From NCBI GenBank assembly GCA_965221405.1, contig CBDCSE010000002.1, positions 1,116,001 through 1,180,000 of the forward strand: a DNA stretch of 64,000 nt, read 5' to 3'. The position numbers and the translations under genes are program-made. A model generated the notes under the pieces. That model made no database searches. It was not told the DNA's origin and saw nothing but the letters and a program-made list of their open reading frames with translations. The DNA comes from JAPOUP01 sp965221405 (lineage in GTDB: Bacteria; Pseudomonadota; Alphaproteobacteria; Rhodobacterales; Rhodobacteraceae). Of this stretch, positions 46,494-54,987 are shown in pieces (within the stretch, counting starts at the first letter, position 1; every line of letters starts with the position of its first letter).

Positions 46494-47492
46494 GGCGGTC
46501 TCCTTCGCGCAACGAAGGGACTGTCGCCGCCATCCGGCCGATTCGCAACATCATGCGTCGATACGACCACCATTCACCCACATAGGGTGTTGCACTTCAC
46601 TGTGGAACGGGGGGTCGATATCGCAATCATCCAAAGTTTGGTGCGTGCGGACACAGTCGACGATATCGTCGCCGATTACGGGCAGGTCATCGTTGATGAA
46701 TGTCATCATCTGTCCGCTGTCAGCTTTGAAAGGGTCGCGCGCCGGGCCAAGGCGCGTTATTTCCTGGGCCTTTCAGCAACGGTGACGCGCCGCGACGGTC
46801 ACCATCCAATCGTGTTCATGCAGTGCGGTCCGGTGCGTTTCCGGGCGAATGCGAAAGCCCAGGCAATGAAACGTCCATTCCTGCATCGGGCACTGTTAAG
46901 GCAGACGGAATTTCAGTTCCCTGCCGAGGCCAGTTGCGAACGTCCCCCGATCCATACAATTTACAGTGCCCTGGCAGCCGATGAGACCCGTAACGATGTG
47001 ATTTTCAATGATATCCTATCAACGCTTGAGGCGGGCCGCTCACCGCTTGTCCTGACAGCACGTATAGACCATGCGCGATATTTCAGTGAACGGCTCTCAC
47101 GCTTCGCGAAGAACGTGCTTTTTCTCCGAGGCGGAATGGGGGCGAAACAATTCCGCGGCGTCATGGAGCGCCTTGAAACCATACCCGATACAGAGGAACG
47201 GGTGCTTGTCGCGACAGGCCGATATATTGGCGAGGGATTTGACGACGCACGCCTTGATACGCTGTTTCTCGCGATGCCGGTCGCGTGGCGGGAAACACTC
47301 GCGCAATACGTTGGACGTCTGCATCGGCTGTATCCGGATAAGCGCGAGGTGTTGGTCTTCGACTATGTAGATAACGCTGTTCCCACTCTCAGGCGCATGG
47401 CAGAGAAGCGCATCAGCGGCTACCGGAATCTTGGTTACTCGGTCGTGGACTCCGCGACGACCGGTATGTCGGAAAGTTCTGGAAATCGGTAG

Positions 47493-47949
47493 TGGATCAG
47501 GTTGACGAGCATGCGTTTCCTCATGGAAGAGTGGCGCGATGACCGGCTCCCCTGTCCGTCAAGCTGCCTTCAGGCATGTCAGTCCGTCGTGTATGCCAGC
47601 TCGGTTCCTGCACTGCTGCCGAGAGTATATAGGTATAGCCATCGCGGCCATTCCGCATCCAGTCGCCCGATGAGTTTCCTTCATCGCACAGGCATGCCCG
47701 GATTTGCTGCCGCGCTCCGCCAAAGGCAAAGAACCCGCTCGTTCCCTTCATGGGTATCTGACTTGATTCTCATGTCCGGGTCGATTACCATCCTGAAGCA
47801 GATCTTTCCGAGATAGTTTCCAGATCTGTTGGGATCGTTGCTCCAGGTTCGGGTTCCTGCCGACACGTTTGCGGCGGGGCAGCTACAGCCTGTTGTCCGA
47901 GGATGCGCACGCTACCCACCGCCCACGCCCGCCATTTTCCGTCAGAGTG
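47493..47949. other. 457-bp gap after the primase-helicase gene
   Basis: Nothing recognised; short open frames only. Confidence 0.45.
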
Positions 47950-48350
47950 AGATGAACCCCGGGCTCGCTGGTCAAAACCGGGCGCAAATGCGCTTTTGGC
48001 ACTCAAGGATTGCTGGGCAAATAGGCGATGGGATGACTTTGCGCTCTGGAAAGCACAAGCTATCGCCGCCGCCTAAACAGAGTAATTGGAATACCCCACT
48101 CGGCCGGCGCCATTGCGTGACAGCGTGGGCGTCGAAACGGTCGTCGGGAAGGGTCGAGAACAGGATCACGTATTTGGTGCGCTCGAAGGTTTTCGGCTTC
48201 GTGGCCTTTCCCGACTCTCTGGCCTGCCTTCCGATCCGCCCGTGCGTTTTCCGGACGGCCTCCTCCGCTATCCGCAACCGCTTCATGAGCGTCACGTCCG
48301 ACCGGCTCGTTTGGCCTTGTTTAAAGTCCCATATTTGGATTATCTTCCAA
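47950..48350 (-). pseudogene. IS4-type transposase remnant cut by IS30 copy 2
   Basis: Minus-strand reading gives LMKRLRIAEEAVRKTHGRIG, then KPKTFERTKYVILFSTLPDD and RFDAHAVTQWRR. After a frame change it gives WGIPITLFRRRR, a degraded form of the family's YRxRWQIELxFKRLK. Stops follow. The upstream end abuts the IS30 left end at 48351, so the older element was interrupted. Confidence 0.55.
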
Positions 48351-49534
48351 CCCCGGGGCCACTCCGAAGCGCGGCGCAAGGCATGCAGGCAGGTGCGCCG
48401 GGGAAGGCCCGCGGCGCGTGGGGGACGATCCGGACGCCGGAGGTTCCCTCAGGGAGGCCGCGCCCGCAGGAACGCCTCGTCCGGCGTCAGGCAGGCCAGC
48501 GCCTTCCCCGGACGGGCGTCCGTGCGGTCCTGCACGGACCTCACCTCCGCGTCCGTGACTTTCCGGAAGTCCGTGCCCTTGGGCAGGTACCCCCGCACCA
48601 GACCGTTGGTGTGCCCGGTCGGGCCCCGTTCCCAGGAGTGGTAGGGCCGCGCGAACAGGAAGCCCGCGCCGGGCGCCCCGGCCACCCGCGCGTGGTCCGC
48701 GAACTCCCTGCCGCTGTCGGCGGTGACCGTGTGCACCGCGCCGCGGTGCGGCCCCGGAAGGCCGGTCATGGCGGCCCCGACCGCGGCCGCCGTCTTCCTG
48801 CCGGCACGCTTCAGGAGCGTGTGCCTCAACGCCCGGTCCACCAGCGACACCACGGCCCCGCCGGTCCCGGCGCCCACGATCGTGTCCGCCTCCCGGTCGC
48901 CGGCCCGCGCCCTCCCCTCCACCAGCGCCGGGCGCCCGGGGATGTCCACCCGGCCCGGGGTGTGGCCCCGGCCCGCGTGGGCCCCGCCCCTGCGGTTCGG
49001 CCTCCTGCCACGGCGGCGCAGGTGCCGCCACAGCCCGCCGCCCGCCCTGCGGTCGGCGTGGACGTGCCGGCATGTCCACTGGCGCCCCGCCACCGGATGG
49101 CCCTCAAGGCGCAGCCGCCCGGCGACCCGCGCCGGGCTCCAGCCCCGCACCAGCCGCTCCTCCACCATGCGCCACAGCTCCGGCGTCATCTTCCCGGGAA
49201 CCGACGGGGCCGCGCTGCGGCGCCCCTCGGCCCTGCGCCGCGCCTGGGCGTGGCGGCAGGCGCGCTTTCCGGAGTTCCGGCGCACCTCGCGCCAGACCGT
49301 CGTGCGGTCACGTCCCGGCTGGCGGGCGATCGCCCCGTTCGAAAGCCCGCTTTTCATCAGGGCGTGGATCCGGGATCTCCCGGGGTGGGTCAGGTGGCGC
49401 TGGCCCTCGGGCATGACAGTCTCCTCGGCTTAACACCGGGACTGTCGCCGCCATCCGGCCGATTCGCAACATCATGCGTCGCCTCAGCCAGGCCTCACCC
49501 ACATCGGGTGTTGCACCTCACTGTGGAACGGGGG
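48351..49534. mobile_element. IS30-family element, copy 2
   Basis: Ends CCCCGGGGCCACTCCGAAGC (left) and GTTGCACCTCACTGTGGAAC followed by G5 (right), homologous to copy 1. No clear target duplication. It lies between the IS4 remnant and the Xre-RES operon, whose transcription start may be close to its right end. Confidence 0.85.
48449..49414 (-). pseudogene. IS30-family transposase, full frame but catalytically dead
   Basis: Same 321-residue length as copy 1 with no stop or frameshift, but key residues differ: DWEADTIVG reads DREADTIVG, TADNGREF reads TADSGREF, and the catalytic Glu in LNEHTNG reads Gly (PTGHTNG). At the DNA level these are TGG to CGG, AAC to AGC and GAG to GGG, all A:T to G:C transitions if copy 1 is ancestral. 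Many other changes are of this type (K to R, L to P, I to T, Y to H, Y to C), mixed with ordinary divergence. Confidence 0.85.
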
Positions 49535-49561
49535 CAATAAATGGACACATATGGAGGAACC

Positions 49562-49966
49562 ATGACCGTGCAGCCTCGTCCCGCGGCGGCGTTCGATCGC
49601 AAGGGCCTGTCGGGCCCAGCCATGCGCACCTTCTCCCGCATCGCCGGACTATGGTACCTCTCGGTCGAGGAACAGATGACCCTGCTCGGCATGACCGCCC
49701 GGTCGACTTTCTTTAAGTGGAAAAAGGATCCGAACGCCGCCTTGCCGAAGGACACGCTGGAGCGGATTTCCTACATCCTGGGCATCTACAAGGCGCTCCA
49801 GATCCTGCTGCCTGACGAAACCGCAGCCGACGAATGGATCAGGCGCCCCAACACCGCGGAGGTCTTTGCGGGCCGGTCGGCGCTTGACCGGATGCTGTCC
49901 GGCCAGGTGGCTGATCTCTTGGTCGTGCGACAGTATCTGGACGCCCAACGGGGCAGCTGGGCGTGA
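49562..49966 (+). CDS. Xre/MbcA/ParS-type antitoxin
   Basis: 134 residues. N-terminal helical part (LSGPAMRTFSRIAGLWYLSV, EEQMTLLGMTARSTFFKWKK, an Xre-like HTH) and the C-terminal toxin-binding domain (ERISYILGIYKALQILLPDE, WIRRPNTAEVFAGRSALDRM). ATG 49562 has GGAGGAACC directly upstream and is preferred over ATG 49541. Its stop overlaps the toxin start (GTGA). Partner: the RES-domain toxin. Confidence 0.92.
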   Translation: MTVQPRPAAAFDRKGLSGPAMRTFSRIAGLWYLSVEEQMTLLGMTARSTFFKWKKDPNAALPKDTLERISYILGIYKALQILLPDETAADEWIRRPNTAEVFAGRSALDRMLSGQVADLLVVRQYLDAQRGSWA

Positions 49967-50760
49967 CGCCGCCGGTCGTCCACGTCCAGTGGAGGCCATG
50001 CCGGCTCATCGTTCCCAGCCGGTTTCCACCAATCCAAGTCTTCGAGCGCGTGACCGATCCGGCGGATCTCGAAGCGGTCTGCGAACTGGAGGCGCTGACT
50101 AATCCCCGGCTGCGCGACGAGGCCGGCCTGATTGGGCTCGTGCCGCTTAGTGACCGAATCGCCGGGCCTGGCACCGCAGTCATCATGGCCGCCTTTACCC
50201 ACCTCAATCCGGACGGCAGCCGGTTCTCCGACGGCAGCTACGGCGTGTTTTATGCCGCGCGTGATCTCGACACGGCTATCGCCGAGACCAAGCACCATCG
50301 CGAGCGCTTCATGAGCGCCACGGCCCAGGGGCGCATGGAACTCGACATGCGGGTCTATCTGGTCGACCTCGACGGTGACCTGCAAGACCTGCGCGGCCAG
50401 TCCGACAGTCTGCCGCTGGTGTACCACGGGAACGATTATACGGCGGGCCAGCATCTGACGCACACGCTACGCGAGGTCGGGTCTAACGGGATCGCCTATG
50501 ACAGCGTCCGCCGGCCAGGCGGCGAGTGTGTCGCCGTGTTTCGGCCGCCGCTGCTATCGAACGTGCGCCAGGAACGGCATCTCTGCTACGTCTGGGACAG
50601 TCGGCACATCGTCTCAGTATACGAAAAACGGAAATACGGCGGGGCAGTCGGACCTGACCCCGAGACGCCATCAACTCTGGACATCCGGAACCCACCCGCA
50701 TACAACGTTTTGCCGACAGCAAAGCACGCTGGCGGCGGAGATTTACTTGAACTTCTCTGA
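49963..50760 (+). CDS. RES-domain toxin
   Basis: 265 residues with the RES core: RFPPIQVFERVTDPADL, NPDGSRFSDGSYGVFYAARD, LDTAIAETKHHRERFM and, at the end, HLCYVWDSRHIVSVYEKR. RES toxins degrade NAD+ (as phosphorylase or hydrolase), halting growth. About 36 residues follow the usual C-terminal VYEKR region, longer than typical. GTG start overlaps the antitoxin stop. Intact. Confidence 0.9.
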   Translation: MTPPVVHVQWRPCRLIVPSRFPPIQVFERVTDPADLEAVCELEALTNPRLRDEAGLIGLVPLSDRIAGPGTAVIMAAFTHLNPDGSRFSDGSYGVFYAARDLDTAIAETKHHRERFMSATAQGRMELDMRVYLVDLDGDLQDLRGQSDSLPLVYHGNDYTAGQHLTHTLREVGSNGIAYDSVRRPGGECVAVFRPPLLSNVRQERHLCYVWDSRHIVSVYEKRKYGGAVGPDPETPSTLDIRNPPAYNVLPTAKHAGGGDLLELL

Positions 50761-51764
50761 GCCGATGGCGGCAAGCCCGGCGCACCGGGCCTTCGCGACG
50801 CGGACGAATGGAAACATCCTGCGTGTTGGTCACTCTGCCGCCGCCATCGTTGCCCCATCCGGTTCAACCGTATCGCGGATCGCGATTGTGGCCGTCTTCC
50901 CGGTCGCCAGCACTTTGCGGATCAACTGTCCAGGCATTTCGGATTGTTCGATCGTGCCTACCCAAGACCCAGAAACGAGCATAACGAACCCAGAGTTGTT
51001 CATACGGCGACCGGCCTTCTCATAGATAGTGTCCGCCAGAAAACTCCCGTTTTCGCGCTGATGGCCCGGATTCCGGGCCGGGCGTGATGCCGGCCAACGG
51101 CCTGACGGGGCCGGTCCCGGGATTCCGGCGCGGGCCGGGAACGCGTTCGTTCTTCCGTTGTTCGCTTTCCGGCGGTCACCGGCATACGAGCGGTACCGTT
51201 CCCGTCCCGCACGGATTGGAAGAAACCGGTTTTCGGCGGGAAAGGCGCCGTCAGGCACCGCGGCGGACCTGCCCGCCATGCGCACCAACTTTCGGAATGG
51301 CCCGCGACTGGTCGGCGGGGAGACCGAGGCCCTGTTCCTGAAACAGGGCGGCCTTCCGGCGTCGCTGGACCGGCTCCGGGCAGACATGGCCGCGCACCGC
51401 AGGGATGCGGCGAGGCGCGAGACCCGGCTGCCGATCGTGACCGTCATCACGACGGTGATCGGCAGGGGCACCCCCGCGGTCGCCTTCCCCGCGTTCCTGA
51501 CCTGGATTTTCGGTTTCTTCAGCGGAGGAAATCTCGCCGCCGAAGACCCTTGGATATTTTGGGACAATGTCCTTTGGATATTATGGAACAACGGCCTACC
51601 GGAATACCGGTGGTGTAGGCGGCACTACTCGTCGCTTGTCTGCTCCTTTCAGCGCTGCCTGCATATGTAGCCTACCAAGGCGAGGGTTGCGCGAACGGCG
51701 CAAAGCGTCGTCAAAAATCAACATGCCGAAACACAGTCTTTGGAACCGCTCCATACCCCGCCTC
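50761..51764. other. 1.0-kb stretch without a supported gene
   Basis: Candidate frames are weak. A plus-strand frame at 51158-51670 contains a hydrophobic segment (LPIVTVITTVIGRG, then AFPAFLTWIFGFF) preceded by a charged helix and could be a membrane protein remnant. A 57-codon minus frame at 50830-51003 has no recognisable domain. I cannot assign either. Confidence 0.4.
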
Positions 51765-52550
51765 TCAATCGACCGCCTTGAAAAACCGGTCCGGGCGCCA
51801 GGTCCAGAAATAAAGTAACGATCGGCCAGCGGAGCTGAACATGATTCGGTCAGCGCGTCCGATAAGATTTTCGAACGGCACGAAACCCACGCCTCCAGGC
51901 TGGCGGACGCGGCTATCTGTGGAATTGTCCCGGTTATCACCCATAAAAAAGTAGTGACCGTCGGGGACCGTGAAAATTCCCGTATCATCGATTGAAGACG
52001 CATGGCCTATGTTAAGCACCGAGTGCGAGACACCGTTGGGCAGTTGTTCGACCGCCTTGTGCTTAACGCAGATCCCACCTGGGGCTACCGGCCGGTTGAC
52101 GCAGTTCGGAGTACCGCCGAGCGGTCCCTGCCGTTCCATTATCTCCTCAAATACACCATTCGAGGTCTGGCGCACTTCCTGATCGTTAATGAACAGTATG
52201 CCTTCCCTCATCTGGATCTTGTCACCGGGCAGTCCCACTATGCGTTTGATAAAGTCAGCGCCGCCGACAGGATGGCGAAACACTGCAACGTCGCCTAGCT
52301 GCGGCTCGCGGCCGAGTATCCTTCCCGAAAATGGGCACATGGAGAACGGACAGGAATGGCGGGAGTAACCATAGGCCATCTTGTTCACGAACAGAAAGTC
52401 ACCGATCAGCAATGTGTCCTTCATTGAGCCGGAGGGTATCCAGAAAGGCTGGAAGAGCAGTGTGCGGAATACTCCGGCGATCAGCAACGCGTAAACGATC
52501 GTCTTTACGGTTTCGAGAACACTGTCCATGAACGAGTTCTTGCTTGCCAT
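51765..52550 (-). CDS. lepB: signal peptidase I
   Basis: 261 residues. N-terminal membrane helix (TVKTIVYALLIAGVFRTLLF), catalytic Ser in QPFWIPSGSMKDTLLIGD, catalytic Lys in GGADFIKRIVGLPGD, and box E GHYFFMGDNRDNSTDSR. It removes signal peptides from exported proteins at the inner membrane. ATG 52550 (MASKNSFMDSVLETVKTIV) is typical. In relatives lepB follows acpS directly; here a defence pair separates them. Confidence 0.95.
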   Translation of the reverse strand: MASKNSFMDSVLETVKTIVYALLIAGVFRTLLFQPFWIPSGSMKDTLLIGDFLFVNKMAYGYSRHSCPFSMCPFSGRILGREPQLGDVAVFRHPVGGADFIKRIVGLPGDKIQMREGILFINDQEVRQTSNGVFEEIMERQGPLGGTPNCVNRPVAPGGICVKHKAVEQLPNGVSHSVLNIGHASSIDDTGIFTVPDGHYFFMGDNRDNSTDSRVRQPGGVGFVPFENLIGRADRIMFSSAGRSLLYFWTWRPDRFFKAVD

Positions 52551-52748
52551 ATGATCTTCAATCCGTATGGTTTCCGGCTGTCTGACGGCCGCGCCCAAGG
52601 CTGTCAAGTGAAAGGGCGATAGCATCCGGGACGGCAGCATATCATGTCGAGGAAAGGCTGTAACGGAAACGCCTCTCTCTTGAGTTCGCGGTTCATTATC
52701 TTCGTGACAACCAGACCAGGAAAGTGCGACTTGTAGAAGGAAAATCAC

Positions 52749-54881
52749 ATGGAAATCATCAGAGGGTCAGAAAGGAAACCAGTCTCAACCGATACACTTG
52801 TCGAAATTTTTGAAAACAACTTCGCGGAATCGGAAGGCGTCTTATACACCGGTTATCCGGTGCTGTCGTCCTCTAACGAGTCTGTTTCCATTGATGCACT
52901 TATGATTTCCAGAGACCACGGTATCGTCGCAATCAACCTTATCGAAGGAAGGGACGCGCATGGTTACGGCGAACTTCAAGACGATATCGCCAGCCTTTTG
53001 GATGCTAAGTTCATGCAGCACAAGGTGCTGCGTAAGGGCCGAAAGCTGTTTGCCGTGCCTGAAACACTGACCTACGCCCCTCTGCTTGATACCGACACGG
53101 ATGACGACGCACATCGCTTGGTAAATGACACAAATGTCATTGATACGATCAAATCCATTGAGTGGGATGCTCCGGAGCTTTACGAGTCCGTGCTTTCCGT
53201 GATTCAGTCGATTTCCACTATTCGCAGGAATCGACGTCGTCGGACCAACAAACGAGTGGACTCTCATGGCGCTGCTTTGCAAGCTCTAGAGGACTCGATT
53301 GCGAATCTAGATGCGCGGCAGAGCAAGGCTGTCATTGAGACAGTAAAGGGCGTCCAACGCATAAGGGGGCTTGCTGGATCAGGGAAGACAATCGTCCTTG
53401 CTTTGAAAGCTGCTTACCTCCATTCGCAAAACCCTGATTGGAAAATCGCGGTAACATTCAATACGCGGTCACTCAAAGAACAGTTTATTCGATTGATTGA
53501 GACTTTTGTCGTTGAACAAACCGGTGAGCAGCCAAACGAGAACATAAAGGTCATTAATGCGTGGGGTGCTCCAGGAGGAGCTAGTCGCACAGGAATATAC
53601 TACCAGTTCTGTGTCGAAAATGGTGCCTCATATTTTGACTTCCAACAGGCCAAGGCAAAGTTCGGTTCCGAAAAAGCGTTCGCTGGTGTTACCGCTGCCG
53701 CAATGTCCGAAGTGAATTCGATTGCGCCAATTTATGACGCGATCCTCATAGATGAAGCTCAAGACTTCGATCCGTCATTTTTGCAATTATGCTACCATTC
53801 GCTGACTCCAGAAAAGCGGTTAGTTTACGCATATGATGAATTGCAGTCATTAACTGATGCCAGTCTGCCCGCACCTCAGGAAATTTTTGGCCACGACGAT
53901 CAGGGTAAGTCTCTCGTTACATTTGATGGTTCGGTACCTAGCCAAGACATTATCTTGGACAAATGCTATCGCAACTCCCGCCCCGTGCTGGCTTCTGCAC
54001 ATGCGCTAGGTTTTGGTATCTATCGCGAACCGGACGAGAAGTTGGGTACCGGCCTGACCCAAATGTTTGATCGTGCGGAGCTTTGGACTGACGTTGGTTA
54101 CGAAGTCCTTGATGGCCAACTTGAAGGCAACAAGAGAGTCAAGCTGGGCCGAACGAGGGCAGCAAGTCCAGAGTTCCTCGAAAACCCTGGTAATGTCGAG
54201 GACCTAATCATCTTTGGTAACTTTAGGAATGAGAAGGAACAGGCATACTGGGTCGCCCGGAAGATTATCAAGAACCTAAAAGAAGACGAGCTACGGCCAG
54301 AAGACATTATCGTTATCAATCCCGACCCGCTCAGCACCGCAAGGCAGTTGGGACCAATAAGGAAAATCCTATTCGACGAAGAAATCCCTTCGCACCTAGC
54401 GGGAGTTGATACATCGGGAGACGTATTCTTCAAGCCTGACGAGGGCTCTATCGCCTTCACAGGAATTTTCCGCGCCAAAGGCAATGAGGCAGGGATGGTC
54501 TATGTTGTCAACGCCCAAGATTGCTATAGTTCATTTGGCGAAATCGGGAAAGTGAGGAATAGACTCTTTACCGCTATGACGCGAAGTAAGGCTTGGGTTC
54601 GTGTCGTGGGACACGGCCCAAAAATGGAAGCACTTATTCAAGAGTATAATGCGATAGTACACAACGACTACTGTCTGGACTTCGTATATCCGAACGAGGA
54701 ACTCAGGGCGCGATTGCGTGTGGTAAATCGCGACAGGTCCGCTGAAGAAAAGCGGAAGGTCAAATCTGCGAAGCAAACTATGTCCACGCTGGTTCAACAC
54801 CTCGCAGCAGGGGACGTACAACTAGATGATCTACCTGAAAGAGACCTTCAAACACTTCGCGAACTGCTGGGCGGGAGTTGA
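52749..54881 (+). CDS. UvrD-like helicase of a helicase/DUF2290 defence system
   Basis: 710 residues: a nuclease-like N-terminal part (ALMISRDHGIVAINLIEG near residue 55), then an SF1 helicase with Walker A RIRGLAGSGKTIVLALKAAY (about 208), AVTFNTRSLKEQF, DAILIDEAQDFDP (Walker B), YAYDELQSL, SQDIILDKCYRNSRP, IAFTGIFRAKGNEAGMVYVV and NRLFTAMTRSKAWVRVVG. The base composition is clearly more AT-rich than the flanking lepB and acpS, suggesting transfer. It overlaps the DUF2290 gene by 4 bp. A helicase with DUF2290 is, from memory, a tested anti-phage system found in phage-satellite hotspots. Confidence 0.88.
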   Translation: MEIIRGSERKPVSTDTLVEIFENNFAESEGVLYTGYPVLSSSNESVSIDALMISRDHGIVAINLIEGRDAHGYGELQDDIASLLDAKFMQHKVLRKGRKLFAVPETLTYAPLLDTDTDDDAHRLVNDTNVIDTIKSIEWDAPELYESVLSVIQSISTIRRNRRRRTNKRVDSHGAALQALEDSIANLDARQSKAVIETVKGVQRIRGLAGSGKTIVLALKAAYLHSQNPDWKIAVTFNTRSLKEQFIRLIETFVVEQTGEQPNENIKVINAWGAPGGASRTGIYYQFCVENGASYFDFQQAKAKFGSEKAFAGVTAAAMSEVNSIAPIYDAILIDEAQDFDPSFLQLCYHSLTPEKRLVYAYDELQSLTDASLPAPQEIFGHDDQGKSLVTFDGSVPSQDIILDKCYRNSRPVLASAHALGFGIYREPDEKLGTGLTQMFDRAELWTDVGYEVLDGQLEGNKRVKLGRTRAASPEFLENPGNVEDLIIFGNFRNEKEQAYWVARKIIKNLKEDELRPEDIIVINPDPLSTARQLGPIRKILFDEEIPSHLAGVDTSGDVFFKPDEGSIAFTGIFRAKGNEAGMVYVVNAQDCYSSFGEIGKVRNRLFTAMTRSKAWVRVVGHGPKMEALIQEYNAIVHNDYCLDFVYPNEELRARLRVVNRDRSAEEKRKVKSAKQTMSTLVQHLAAGDVQLDDLPERDLQTLRELLGGS

Positions 54882-54987
54882 TGGCCGACATAAAATCGAT
54901 AGCCTCAGAAATCCGAAATTTGACATCGAAAATGATCGAAGTCGGACTTTGTGTTGATTCGAACTTTCCCAGACAGGCAACCTATTA

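Larger units (their letters stand above)
45284..46613. mobile_element. IS30-family element, copy 1, inside the primase-helicase gene
   Basis: Ends are CCCCC/GGGGG with imperfect inverted repeats (CCCCCGGCGCCACTCCGAAG versus CCCCCGTTCCACAGTGAAG). A 2-bp GT target duplication (45282-45283 and 46614-46615) fits IS30. It contains an intact transposase gene on the minus strand. Compared with copy 2 it has an extra ~150 bp near the left end (45302-45452) holding a large hairpin. Confidence 0.85.
43719..47492 (+). pseudogene. TOTE-type primase-helicase gene, interrupted by IS30
   Basis: The left part (43719-45283) has an N-terminal coiled coil (HTEEVKRIRDRLKLLDSERA), a Cys cluster (CANEWKHGLCRKPSVSCGLC) and an archaeo-eukaryotic primase region with HFLAADFDKQTW, RSRSGNGAHVWIFF, SYDRFFPSQDTMPHGGFGNL and LQGGPRKNGNSLFL. 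The start of an SF2 helicase follows (ATTAFGKTVVAASLI, LVLVHRRQLLDQW). The right part (46614-47492) continues with VIVDECHHLSA, FLGLSATVTRRDG, ATGRYIGEGFDDARLDTLFL and YVGRLHRLYPDKREVLVF. Removing the IS rejoins KPTGI and VDIAIIQS in frame, giving a complete protein of about 810 residues. I know this primase family as the TOTE conflict-system type. Confidence 0.85.

Noticed and set aside
48086..49540. 484-codon plus-strand frame across IS30 copy 2
   Set aside because: Antisense shadow of the transposase gene.
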